Source: Karstenula rhodostoma CBS 690.94
Lineage: Eukaryota > Ascomycota > Dothideomycetes > Pleosporales > Didymosphaeriaceae
DNA length: 64,000 bases
Direction: 5' to 3'
NCBI GenBank assembly: GCA_010093485.1
Contig: MU001498.1
Span: forward strand, 1,503,126-1,567,125
Below are positions 12,111-21,322 of the stretch, piece by piece. The notes under the pieces were generated by a model that did no database searches, was not told the origin of the DNA, and worked only from the letters and a program-made list of their open reading frames with translations. The position numbers and the translations under genes are program-made. The stretch's first letter is position 1. Each line of letters starts with the position of its first letter.

Positions 12111-13661
12111 ATGTCCGGAATCATTGCCAGCAGTATGCCCGCTCAGCGTGCCGTCAAGGCCTACTACCCCGCGACCCCTGGCTATGGCCTTATACAGGGC
12201 GAGTCTCCGCGTGTGTCAAACGAGTACCCCGATTTCGACACTTTCGCCATCCACTTGGCACGCCACAATGCGTGGTGCTTCTTCAGACACCTCATCCGCA
12301 TATACCACCAAGCCCTGAAGAAGGGCCTGCGTGATGCGCTAGGAGAGTACCCTCGCAAGTCGCAATTCCACATCCTCGGAATCATGGGGTGCCACATGGA
12401 GCGCATGTGTGCCGCCGAAGTCGACTTCTCCTCACCTGACAAGCTCTCTGCCTACAAGGAGCGCATCACCGCCGCCCGAAACGAGCTGTTTTACATGCCT
12501 CCTGACGATCTTGACCGCGTCCGCCGTCTCTTCTGCGACCTGCTCAGGTACAGGGCCACCGACCTCAAGCAGAACAAGACCGAGCCACCGATGGAGCGCG
12601 AGGAGCGCGTAGACTCCCCCATGAACGACGACGCCGGCATGGATATCGACACCGAGGTCACTCCCGCTTCGCCCTCTCCGCTCTCTTCGCAGCAGAACCC
12701 GGACGCCGCCCTGATGGATGTGGACACCGAGGCCACTCCAGCTGCACCATCGCTACCCTTTTCGCAGCCAGCCCCGGACGCCTCCCTCGACAACGACATG
12801 AACGGCATCGAATTCGCAGAACCCGAGTCCTGCAGCATCGCCGGCACAGCGGGGTCGAGCGCGACAGATGTCGCTGCCACCCGTGACGATACCGCGATGC
12901 AGATCGACTCCACAAGCACCGAGGTCGTTGAGGTAGCCCAGGAACCCACAGGCGTTCCGGGCTCCTCGCAAAACGATGCTCAAGTGCAGGGTCCCGTTGG
13001 CAGTTCAGCGCAGGTCACTGAACCCGCCGAGGTCGCTCAAGATGCCAACTCGAGGAGGATTCGAATGTCCCCCACGGATCGCCTCGACGAAGCATACCGC
13101 AGGGAGCGGCAGGGTGGGATGCCGTTCACCTTCAACGAACGGGAGTTCCTCGAAGACCAAGTCCCAAACGAGGACCGAACCCGCCTCCTGCAGCAGATCT
13201 TCTCGACCTTGAAGCAGGAGAACGACGGGTGGACAAACCGTCACCGTTCTCTCGGCATCTCGGATTGGCGCCTTGAGCGGTGGGCGATCAAGTTGGAGGA
13301 CGAGGTCGCAAAGGAAGCGGACGAGAACTTCCCGGACCCCGAGACGTGGATGCCGACCGAGTTGACCGACAAGGTAGTCTACGACCGTGGCGCAAGGCGG
13401 ATCGTGGCGGGGATGCAAGATCCCCTCGACTTCTTCAAGAACACGGTCCGGAGGCTGATGAGGCAGATCACCTTCGTGGAGGATGACAAGCCCGTCATCT
13501 TCGTCAAGTCGCCTGTGGAGAGGAACCTCGCTCCGCGCCCTTGGGCCCTTGGAGGTGATGCGACCTTCCACACGGGGTCGAAGAGGAAAGTCGACTCGGC
13601 TTTCGACAGGCGCGACATCGTTCGTCCCGAGCGCGACATCGTTCGTGCCAAGGGCGAGTAA
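12111..13661 (+). CDS. Hypothetical low-complexity protein, 516 aa
   Basis: Single-exon ORF with a good start context (CACCATG). I do not recognise the family. Residues ~25-150 look folded (IHLARHNAWCFFRHLIRIYH and a Cys/Met-rich helix around ILGIMGCHMERMC). Residues ~165-315 are acidic, Pro/Ser/Ala-rich and probably disordered. They include an imperfect tandem duplication in which MDIDTEVTPASPSPL is followed by MDVDTEATPAAPSLP. A second ordered part (~320-480) is charged and helical, and the extreme C-terminus has a short duplicated unit (RRDIVRPERDIVRAKGE). Codon use resembles neighbouring genes, so I treat it as a real gene. I assign no function. Confidence 0.7.
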   Translation: MSGIIASSMPAQRAVKAYYPATPGYGLIQGESPRVSNEYPDFDTFAIHLARHNAWCFFRHLIRIYHQALKKGLRDALGEYPRKSQFHILGIMGCHMERMCAAEVDFSSPDKLSAYKERITAARNELFYMPPDDLDRVRRLFCDLLRYRATDLKQNKTEPPMEREERVDSPMNDDAGMDIDTEVTPASPSPLSSQQNPDAALMDVDTEATPAAPSLPFSQPAPDASLDNDMNGIEFAEPESCSIAGTAGSSATDVAATRDDTAMQIDSTSTEVVEVAQEPTGVPGSSQNDAQVQGPVGSSAQVTEPAEVAQDANSRRIRMSPTDRLDEAYRRERQGGMPFTFNEREFLEDQVPNEDRTRLLQQIFSTLKQENDGWTNRHRSLGISDWRLERWAIKLEDEVAKEADENFPDPETWMPTELTDKVVYDRGARRIVAGMQDPLDFFKNTVRRLMRQITFVEDDKPVIFVKSPVERNLAPRPWALGGDATFHTGSKRKVDSAFDRRDIVRPERDIVRAKGE

Positions 13662-13759
13662 GCGAACGGCACGTGACGACGCGATTCGCGTCTAGATATG
13701 GTGACGTCATCTCACCATTGCCCTGCCAAGTTCTTCCTCTTCGAAACAAGCTCACCTAG

Positions 13760-13773
13760 CGGCACGGCTACCG
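13760..13773. promoter_or_regulatory. CGG-N8-CCG repeat upstream of CDF gene
   Basis: A CGG-N8-CCG inverted repeat about 145 bp before the CDF start codon. It has the same form as the sites in the proline/hydroxyproline cluster but lies just outside it. It may be a chance match or may extend the putative regulon. Confidence 0.25.
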
Positions 13774-13918
13774 GCACGCTTACCCCAGATCGTCATATCC
13801 CGCTGCCTATATCACCATCGGGCCTTTATCTGGACGGTATTCCTCCTTTCTCTTCATCAGCCACACGTCGCACCCGGCCGGTCATACCACATCAGGATAC
13901 GCCTCCATATCATTCAGT

Positions 13919-15295
13919 ATGGTTGCTTCAAGACACAGAGACTTGTTCCGCAGGACCTCAGGACACGACCAGCAGCAATATCGACATCTTGACTTGGAAA
14001 ACGGCAATGGCAACCCTTACACACCACCCCCGCGACAGCGTTTCCGCGATGCCATCGACGCCACCATGACCAAGCAGCATGCGTTGGACCTGAAAAAGCA
14101 ACTCCTGGAAACCGTGGACAGCAACGCGCTCGAGAAGTTCAGGAAAAACGACGAAGAGCTGAAGAAGATCAGCAATAAAAAGCTCCGCAAGTTCTACGAA
14201 GACCAGAACACGCGCTTGGATGACTGGCTTGAAGTCGACTCCGTCGTTTCCGCGCTTGCCGATGATGTCCTGGACAGCATGAACCCTCGAGACCTGGATC
14301 ACGACGGCGTTGCAGAGGACCGAGGCCCTCTAGGCTTGAGCGAAGATCGCGTAGAGTGCTTCCTCCCCGACGAAGAGCGTGAGCGACGACGAAAATCCGC
14401 ACGACACGTCAAATGGGCCATCAACATCAACGTCATCGTCAACATCCTCCTCCTCGCCGCCAAAGCCATCGCAGCCATCTGGTCCAACTCTCTCTCCCTC
14501 ATCGCCTCGCTCGTCGACTCCGCCCTGGACCTCCTCTGCACCATCATCATCTGGACCACCAACCGCCTCGTCGGCTGGAAACTCGACCGCCTCAAGGCCC
14601 GCTTCCCCGTCGGCCGCCGGCGCCTCGAGCCCATCGGCATCCTCGTCTTCTCCATCATCATGATCGTCTCCTTCCTCCAAATCCTCCAGGAATCCGTGTC
14701 CAAGCTCCTCCCCTCAGGCAACCACACCACGGCTGCCCTCCCCCCCGCCGCAATCGGCTCCATGGTCGCCACCATCGTCGTCAAAGGCACCATCTGGTTC
14801 GGCTGCGCGCGCATAAAGACAACCCAAGTCCAAGCCCTCGCGCAAGACTGCAAGACAGACGTCTACTTCAACACGCTCTCCCTGGCCTTCCCGCTCATCG
14901 GATCCCAGCTCGACGTCTGGTGGCTCGACCCCCTCGGCGCAACCATCCTCTCCCTCTTCATCATCTACGACTGGGCCGGCACCATGCTCGAGAACGTCAC
15001 CCGGCTGTCGGGCCAGGCCGCAGACGACCGCACCGCCCGTAAGATGATGTTCATGGCCTGGCGCTTTGCGCCCCTCGTTCAGGGCTACAAGAGCATCAAG
15101 TGCTACCATGCGGGCGACGGCGTGTGGGTCGAGATGGACGTGCTCATGGACCCTAAGGCCCCGCTGAGAAAATGCCATGATATCGCCGAGACGTTGCAGT
15201 ATTGTGCCGAGGGGCTGGGCGAGGTCGATCGCGCGTTCGTGACGATGGATTATACGTCCCAGGGGCCGACGGGACATGCGGCGGAGAACGAGTAG
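13919..15295 (+). CDS. Cation diffusion facilitator (CDF) metal transporter, paralogue 1
   Basis: A membrane antiporter moving divalent metal ions out of the cytosol. The single exon encodes 458 residues. A long cytosolic N-terminus contains KKLRKFYEDQN, a segment also found (KKVRKYYERNN) in the second CDF gene of this window. Six hydrophobic segments follow, from about residue 165 (AININVIVNILLLAAKAIAA). Metal-site candidates are SLVDSALDLL (DxxxD in helix 2) and AQDCKTDVYFN (DxxxD in helix 5). The loop PVGRRRLEPIG is typical of the family. A DxxxD pair in helix 2 is characteristic of Mn-type CDFs, so Mn is the best substrate guess. The C-terminal cytosolic domain is complete. Confidence 0.88.
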   Translation: MVASRHRDLFRRTSGHDQQQYRHLDLENGNGNPYTPPPRQRFRDAIDATMTKQHALDLKKQLLETVDSNALEKFRKNDEELKKISNKKLRKFYEDQNTRLDDWLEVDSVVSALADDVLDSMNPRDLDHDGVAEDRGPLGLSEDRVECFLPDEERERRRKSARHVKWAININVIVNILLLAAKAIAAIWSNSLSLIASLVDSALDLLCTIIIWTTNRLVGWKLDRLKARFPVGRRRLEPIGILVFSIIMIVSFLQILQESVSKLLPSGNHTTAALPPAAIGSMVATIVVKGTIWFGCARIKTTQVQALAQDCKTDVYFNTLSLAFPLIGSQLDVWWLDPLGATILSLFIIYDWAGTMLENVTRLSGQAADDRTARKMMFMAWRFAPLVQGYKSIKCYHAGDGVWVEMDVLMDPKAPLRKCHDIAETLQYCAEGLGEVDRAFVTMDYTSQGPTGHAAENE

Positions 15296-15318
15296 ATGTT
15301 TGGAATGTGTTGATGGAA

Positions 15319-15368
15319 CCCCCCCCCCCCCCCCCCCCCCCCCCCCTTTTTTTTTTTTTTTTTTTTTT
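15319..15368 (+). repeat. C28-T22 homopolymer tract
   Basis: A run of 28 C is followed directly by 22 T, starting 24 bp after the stop codon of the CDF gene, so probably in its 3' UTR or just downstream. The tract length may be affected by sequencing error. Confidence 0.9.
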
Positions 15369-15416
15369 GCATTGTTTTGCACAGCCGAGCTCGACGGTGT
15401 TAGCGTTTTTTTTTTT

Positions 15417-15442
15417 CGTGGATTTCGTGGATTTCGTGGATT
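15417..15442 (+). repeat. 9-bp tandem repeat (gtggatttc, about three copies)
   Basis: Three near-perfect copies of gtggatttc follow a T-run about 50 bp beyond the C/T homopolymer tract. No function is apparent. Confidence 0.8.
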
Positions 15443-15793
15443 TAGCTGGAAGCATTGCATGGTTTGGCATTTTACGGTGTTTGGTCTAGCGACTTGTCAT
15501 GGGTTTGCTCTTGCATAGGGGTTGCCGGCCTACTCTGCTCCATCGTACTAAAGTTACTTGACTGGGCTTGCATGTGGTATACTCTTTAGTGAAGAATCAG
15601 TATCACAAAATTTTCCTCTACGTGCTTCCCAAGCCTCATGTTTAGTGTTTAACATACTATATTGGTATTAATCTGGCTCCAACCATTTTTCCATGTGCAT
15701 TATCACCTCATGCGTGATTGCGAAGATACTCGAGCGATGGCCGACCGTACCACACATCAAATGTGCATGACGCGCCCATCCCTTTCCACCCCC

Positions 15794-16769
15794 TCACAGC
15801 CTCCCCGTATTCTCCCTCGTATCATTAACATGCAACCCCTCCCTCTCCGCGCCCATCAACCTCGCCAACGTCACCGCCTCCCTCAACGCCTTCCCCAACG
15901 CCCCCCTCACCCCCATCTCCTCCATGACCATAATCCCCCCAATCGTGCACCCCTCGGGACTCGTCCCCATATCGCGCAGCTCCCCGGGCTGAACCCCACT
16001 CTGCAGCAGCGCCGCCGACCCCGCCATGCTCTGGTATATCATGTCCTGGGCGGCCTTCCTCGGCACGCCGACGGCCACGGACGCATCGACGAAGGCGTCG
16101 CAGATGATGGCCCAGAAGGCGGGCGTGGAGCCGCCGACCGCAGACGCGGGGCCCATTAGCTTTGGCGCGAGCTGCACCGTGCGGCCGAGCTGGGTGAAGA
16201 TGGCGGTGCAGGTGTTGACGTGGTGGGCTGGGGTGTGCGGGTCCGGGTCTTCGAGGGCGGTGAGGGATTGGGAGACCTGGGCTGCGACGTTGGGGAGGGC
16301 GCGGAGGATCCAGGTGCGCTCTTCTGGGGCTGGGGCGCCTTGGGCCGCGGATAGGACTCTTTCTAGGGTCGTGCGCGACCAGCCTGCTGCGATGCTGATG
16401 AGGAGTTTGGCTTTGAGGGCCGAGGCGACGGCGGCGTCTTGCAGCGTTGCTGAGACGTCTGTGGGGTCGACGCCTAGGATTACGACTGAGGCGGCTGAGA
16501 TGGCGTGGGCGTTTGCGCCGCGGGAGACGACGAGCGTCCTGGATGCGGTTTCCGAGGGGAACCGCTGGGCTAGGCGTTCTTCTGAGGCGGCGCTGTGCAC
16601 GCACGCTATGTAGTGGGTGAAGGGGAGTCCTGCATCTTTTGGCGCCTCGATCAAGCTCTTTAATATGGCTGTCCCTAGGTTTCCTGGAGTTCCGTGTAAG
16701 CTGATGAGGATACAGTTGAGGGTTTGCTAACTTACCGCAACCAAGAATGCACAGAGTCGAGTCAGACAT
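15794..16769 (-). CDS. Pyrroline-5-carboxylate reductase
   Basis: Reduces P5C to proline with NAD(P)H; some family members also reduce 3-hydroxy-P5C. The two exons are 16736-16769 and 15794-16683, giving 307 residues. The first encodes MSDSTLCILGC, and the splice restores the Rossmann glycine motif GCGNLGTAIL. The C-terminal dimerisation domain carries the family core GPASAVGGSTPAFWAII and the run AAQDMIYQSMAGSAALL, then MGTSPEGCTIGGIMVMEEMGV, matching the conserved PxxV(T)SPGGTT region in modified form. It is the first gene of the proline/hydroxyproline cluster and points away from proline dehydrogenase's start. A CGG-N8-CCG site lies 133 bp upstream. Confidence 0.92.
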
Positions 16770-17335
16770 GTTGGGCGTTCGGGTCTGGCGTTCAATGTGG
16801 TGCTATACGGGAGGGGGGAAATATAACTCTCGAAATACCAGTCGTGGGTTTGGTTATCACTTTTGTTGCGAGCCGGTGTTATCCTGCGGCCGAAGTCGCA
16901 ACGGCTGACACGCCGATTGGGTGTCCTTCCCCACATCGCGCTACGTCACTTTCGTTTACGACTGCATCAATAAACGATGAGCCGGACGTTATCGGTATGC
17001 AAGCAGGTGGACCATCTTTGTGGACCCAGATAACTCTTTGTCCGGAGTGCTTGTGGTGGGTTCTTGGTCTGGGACCATTGATACACTGCCTGAGCCGTTC
17101 GAAGAAATAGCATGGTTTAAATGAATAGATGATATGCTATCTATGTTTGCGAGATAATCTGCGAGTACAATCTCCAGCGTGCAGCTTCCTGTCACAGCTC
17201 AGAGACGGTCGCCAGCCAGAGGAAAGAAGAACACCGTCCATCCCAACCCCCCCAAGGACCTTGAAAACAAAAGAACATCCATCGTGTGGCTCTATGCATG
17301 CTCGTCCGTAAACCTCGTAATACGTAAACCGCTCC
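16770..17335. other. P5C reductase promoter / proline dehydrogenase 3' region
   Basis: This 566-bp gap holds the P5C reductase promoter with one CGG-N8-CCG repeat. I see no gene. Confidence 0.6.
16902..16915. promoter_or_regulatory. CGG-N8-CCG inverted repeat (P5C reductase promoter)
   Basis: CGG, spacer ctgacacg, CCG, 133 bp upstream of the P5C reductase ATG. Zn2Cys6 dimers typically bind inverted CGG triplets at fixed spacing, and this spacing recurs in all cluster promoters. Confidence 0.45.
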
Positions 17336-18868
17336 CTACGTCCGTCCGAACCCCATCCGTCTCCGAATCTCCTTCTTCAACGCCTCAAACTCGTCCGTAG
17401 TCCTCAGCACGGCATCCCGATTCTCCACCGCCCTCCGCAAAAGATACGCCACGCATTCCCCCATGCTACCCCACGTCGAGCACTTGAAAACATCCGGCGC
17501 CTTCCCATCCACACCCCGCTCCTGTAACAGCGAGAAGCCCACCTCGTCAGACATGCCGTGCAGCTGGGCAAAGGCAACCGGCACGGTGGGCATTCCGTCT
17601 TTTTCCCGCTGCGCGTGCAGTCGCTGTGCCGTGATGACGCTCTCCTTATTGTGACTAGCCAGGAAAAGGTTGAGCGCCGGGAACGGCCGCGAAACCCCAA
17701 AGTCCCAGAGTTTCTGATGAAGCGCACCCTCCACGATGCCGTTGTATGCCGCGTCAGTGTCCTCCTTGGTATCGTGGATCAGCGCCCGGTCGTCAGAGAG
17801 GATATACGCGCCGCGCACGAGCTTCAAGCCCAGCGTGAACCCGTCCTTCTCTGCTTCGGCGAGATGCTGCTGTATATACTTAGGCTGGTGCTTCAGATAT
17901 GCTTGGTACGTGTTGTAGATGACGACGGTAGGGTCGCGGTTGAACTTGCGCATGAGCTCGAGCGACGTGCGCGCGATGCCTTTCTGGAAGTACTGCGACT
18001 CTGCGTCGACGATGATCTGGATGCCGCGGTCCTTGCACCTCGTCGCGATCTCGTCGAGCGCTTCCATCATCTGCGGTGGTGGTAGCTCGCCCCTGTGGAA
18101 CGCCGCGCCCACGGCGGCCCCACCGCCTGTCGTCTTGAGCGCGAGGACGTCGCCTTTGTTGATCATGTCGACCGTGGCGAGCGTGCCTACCCGCCACTCC
18201 TCGATCACGGGGTCGTGTGCTGCAATGGGCTCTGCTTTTGCTGCTGGTTCAGCGTGCACGCTTGGCACGTTGCTGTTGTGGTCGAAAACCAGCTCTTTGG
18301 CGTAGGTAAGGATGACCCCCTTGAAGCCGAGGTTGGTTAGAGACTTGCAGCAAGCTTGGGTTTCCTGCTTTGACTCGCCGGCACAGAACTGGTTGTAGAA
18401 GGTCTTTTTGAGAAGGCCGTGGAGGACGGGATTCCGGTCCACGTTGAAAAGGTAGCTGCGGCCTGGCTTCGCGAAGAAAGAGAGCAATTTCAATGAGGGT
18501 ATCAAAAGGTATTTCTTAGAAGATATGGTGGCGATGAAGAAAGAGCGAAGGAGCATCTCGAGGGGCATCTTGGCTCTGGTGATGGGGTTAGCAAGGGCGT
18601 TTGCGTTGTCTCCACTGATGGTGCAGACCAGAATAAAGTGGCATGAGCAGACTTACAGTGGTGCATCGGATGCTGCAGCCTCTGGGGGCAATACTTTTGT
18701 TGTTTGTGGAGTCATTGCCGTATCATTGTTCATGTGTGTGTGTGCTCCAACGCTCCTCGTCGGCGGAATGACACCAGTATGCCACCGTACCTGGATGAAA
18801 GATACAGTGGCGAACCCATCCTTTGGTAATCTCCTTGCCGTTGCAGCGCCGATGCGGTATGGAAGCAT
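17336..18868 (-). CDS. Proline (or hydroxyproline) dehydrogenase, mitochondrial
   Basis: FAD enzyme that oxidises L-proline to P5C in mitochondria; related enzymes oxidise trans-4-hydroxy-L-proline. The two exons are 18657-18868 and 17336-18575, giving 483 residues. The N-terminus MLPYRIGAATARRLPK is a plausible mitochondrial presequence. Barrel signatures seen are YNTYQAYLK, LVRGAYI, ASHNKESV and the substrate-binding helix AYLLRRAVENRDAV. The position equivalent to E. coli PutA Tyr540, twelve residues before the Tyr of AYLLRR, is Cys (KCSTWGSM). That residue is Tyr in human PRODH and Ser in human PRODH2 (hydroxyproline dehydrogenase). Whether Cys is usual in fungal enzymes I cannot check. 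Two CGG-type inverted repeats lie upstream. Confidence 0.93.
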
Positions 18869-19111
18869 GGTTACTCAGGGAAGCTCTCTTGGCGGACGAG
18901 CGAAGAAATGTTCAGTGAGCAAAACAGCTTGGAGAGCAACAGGCAGACCGTGACCATGAGATAACCATCCTCATGTACTTTGTGCATCCGCCACCTAGCC
19001 TCACAAAGCGACAACCCCGCATCTGCTTCTCCAGCGAGTTCGGTGCTGCTGTGGACACCGTAGACCAACCCGTGACCCATCGCATGCTCCTCCCGATAAG
19101 CAGACAAACAA

Positions 19112-19125
19112 CGGGCGGGCAGCCG
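19112..19125. promoter_or_regulatory. CGG-N8-CCG inverted repeat (proline dehydrogenase promoter)
   Basis: CGG, spacer gcgggcag, CCG, about 244 bp upstream of the proline dehydrogenase ATG. Candidate site of the cluster's Zn2Cys6 regulator. Confidence 0.45.
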
Positions 19126-19209
19126 ATTCGCATAGCGCCGCGTTTTAGCTTGCCACAACCCCCCAAGTGGGTGACACGTGTAGTGCGCGATGGATAATGG
19201 AATCACGAT

Positions 19210-19226
19210 CCGGGCGACGGCTCCGG
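19210..19226. promoter_or_regulatory. CCGG-N9-CCGG repeat
   Basis: Two CCGG tetramers separated by 9 bp, about 342 bp upstream of the proline dehydrogenase ATG. Similar to the recurrent CGG-N8-CCG form but with one more base of spacing. Confidence 0.3.
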
Positions 19227-19840
19227 GCCCTGGCTTTGTAGGAGCCGATGGTAGCCTTCTGGAATCGACTATCGAACCACGGCCGTAGTTTTGGTGGGGC
19301 TTCTTGCATGCGATGAACACTGCAAGCGAAGGACTCGATATCGGGAAGCTGCGTTGGCACTGTTGGCGCCTGAAGCTTGAGATAGCTGCCCAATCTGCAA
19401 TCACACACTTGGTGTGGTTGTTGTGTTACGCTGAGTCGGCTTCGAGGTGGGGGATTGGCCTGATGATGGTGGCATGTATCTCTTGATTGGCCGCCTGCAC
19501 AATCGTAATCGTATCCAATTGCCTAATGCGGCCTTCGCTTGTGCGGTATACACTTTTGCTGGAAAGCTCCGCTACCGTCGCTTTCGAATCTCCTTTATTC
19601 TCCGCTTTGTGGGTGCTTGTCTTTTCAAGCCGTACAACAGGCGAACTCGCTACCAAGTCAAAGCAACCGCGCCTTCGCTCTGTTCTACAAGTATGGAATT
19701 CTACAAGTATGGAGTACAATATACCAAATTCACATCTCAACAAAGTTGCCACTGTCCGAGTGCCTATTTTATAGTAAGATGCCGTCTGTACATGCAAGAA
19801 TATCTCCAACCCTCGTCCCCAAATGGTACAAACGCCCAAC

Positions 19841-20769
19841 TCACTTCCCCTCTCCAACCCTACCCCTAAACCAACCCCTCAACCCCGTATTCACAATCCC
19901 CCCAACCCCAAACGCCGGCACAATCCTCGCACACCTCACCGCCGTCGTCCCCACCAACCCCCTCCGTAACCGCCTCGCCCGTTCCCCCGCCTCCACCTTC
20001 CCAGGATTCGCGTACAGATCCAGACCCAGCATGTGCACAGGCGTCGCCACCACCTGCGACAGCATGGGCACAAGCAGCTGCGCCGCCGCCATCTGCGCCG
20101 CGGGATCGGCGAGGGGGACGCGGTGCGCGAGCATGGGCGGGAGGGTGATGGAGCCGAGGATGGTGAGGGCGTCGCGCGCGAGGAAGGTCGCGGCTACGGC
20201 TTTGGGGAACTTGGTTGGCGATTGCGGCGGCGGTGGTGGTTTGGTGGGGGGCGTGTTGACGGGGCCGGTGGGCGGCGGGGTGGGACGCCCGCCGAACGTC
20301 TGCACGAAGCGGATGTCTTTCCAGACGCCGAGCGGCACGTTGACGCTGCATGTTGCGATGAAGGTGAGGGATTTGGCTAGGATTTCGTGGGAGCTGTCCA
20401 TGAAGGTGCCGGTGAGGGTGGTGGCGGTGTTGGCGGTCGTGTAGGTGACCGCGTAGAGCGTCCACATGTAGAAGAAGGGTTTGGCGACGAAGAAGCGCTT
20501 TGGGTGGCGGAAGGTGCAGAGGATGTTTTCTTTCAGGGCGGTCGAGAGGGGCCGCGTGGTTGAGGAGACATTTTCAACGACGGCTCTGTGGGAGGTTACA
20601 ATGAGGACATGGGATCTGGGAGAGAACTGCACCTGTCTATTGCCGTGAGGATGGGCGATATGAGTGTGGCTGATAGGAAGGCTGCAGATACATCGCCTGC
20701 TAGGTAGCCAGGTATCTGATGATTCCGCCAACCTCGATTGAAGCTCTGCGTTTCGACCAGCTGCGTCAT
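19841..20769 (-). CDS. Uncharacterised multi-pass membrane protein within the cluster
   Basis: The two exons are 20633-20769 and 19841-20585 (GTGCAG..CCACAG intron), about 293 residues from the ATG at 20769. The joined N-terminus reads GWRNHQIPGYLAGDVSAAFL and continues SPILTAIDRAVVENVSS. About five or six hydrophobic segments follow, including FFYMWTLYAVTYTTANTATT, the segment before SVNVPLGVWKDIRFV, and FLARDALTILGSITLPPML. A proline-rich loop (PPPTGPVNTPPTKPPPPPQ) interrupts the middle. I recognise the general pattern of a conserved ascomycete membrane protein without assigned function, but cannot name a family. The position between proline dehydrogenase and an FAD oxidase makes a mitochondrial transport role conceivable; this is inference only. 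More 5' exons are possible. Confidence 0.7.
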
Positions 20770-21322
20770 AAGAACTGTGACAAAGCGAAGAAAGACCAGC
20801 TTCCAAATTCCAACAATATCAAACCAAGTCGTTCACAATTGCTGAAGCGGGTACAACCAGTCGCCGCGGTAAACGTGTACGTAACGCCAACCAAGACGGT
20901 CACCAGCTAATATGATGAGAGTCCTCGCAGAAGCCCGTTCTCGTATCCACTGCCCTGTTCCAGTCGCGCATCGTGACGTCCGTTAACGGCATGCAACCGC
21001 TCGGGTGAGACGAAGCTGCACGGTAAGCATTCCGTGGGTCCAATCCACCTGCATGATGATAATACGTCGGCAAGCCTCCCGTAGGGGCACCCCGCTGCCG
21101 CCCCACCGCTAGCGCTCATCCCCCACAGTTTTGTATCGTCGGTTCCTACTAGCCAGATTATATTCCGATGATTCCGATGCCGGTCGAGCATCGCCTGACG
21201 ACAGGTGAGATTGTTGCAGCGTCACTTCGCTGGTTGTTCAAAAAGTAGTGCGTGGCCCGTAGCTTCAACGACATCTCTGTGACACATTCTTGCACTTCCA
21301 TTCCATTCAACAGCGGCTCACA
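20770..21322. other. Divergent promoter region (membrane protein / FAD oxidase)
   Basis: This 553-bp region lies between divergent start codons. It holds the inverted repeat CACGG-N8-CCGTG at 21019-21036 and a CGG-N7-CCG near 20990. I see no gene. Confidence 0.6.
21019..21036. promoter_or_regulatory. Extended CGG-N8-CCG inverted repeat (FAD oxidase / membrane protein promoter)
   Basis: CACGG, spacer taagcatt, CCGTG. This is the most symmetrical copy of the recurrent motif. It is about 289 bp before the FAD oxidase ATG and 252 bp before the divergent membrane-protein ATG, so it could serve both. Confidence 0.5.

Larger units (their letters stand above)
15296..15793. other. Convergent intergenic region with simple repeats
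   Basis: This 498-bp gap separates the convergent CDF and P5C reductase genes. It holds the C/T homopolymer and the 9-bp tandem repeat, then AT-rich sequence. I see no gene. Confidence 0.6.
18869..19840. other. Proline dehydrogenase promoter region
   Basis: This 972-bp non-coding region contains a CGG-N8-CCG repeat at 19112-19125 and a CCGG-N9-CCGG repeat at 19210-19226. A 177-codon ORF on the minus strand across it has no recognisable features and I do not consider it a gene. Confidence 0.6.

Noticed and set aside
13760..13773. CGG-N8-CCG as proof of a cluster boundary
   Set aside because: A copy here and another at 60651-60664 in the amine oxidase upstream region show that the motif also occurs outside the cluster, so a single hit is not evidence of regulation.
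18871..19404. 177-codon minus-strand ORF upstream of proline dehydrogenase
   Set aside because: No family features, overlaps the promoter, and sits in a region with CGG-type sites.
19539..20444. 301-codon + strand ORF
   Set aside because: Antisense shadow of the membrane-protein gene; its Pro/Gly/Arg bias follows from the opposite strand.
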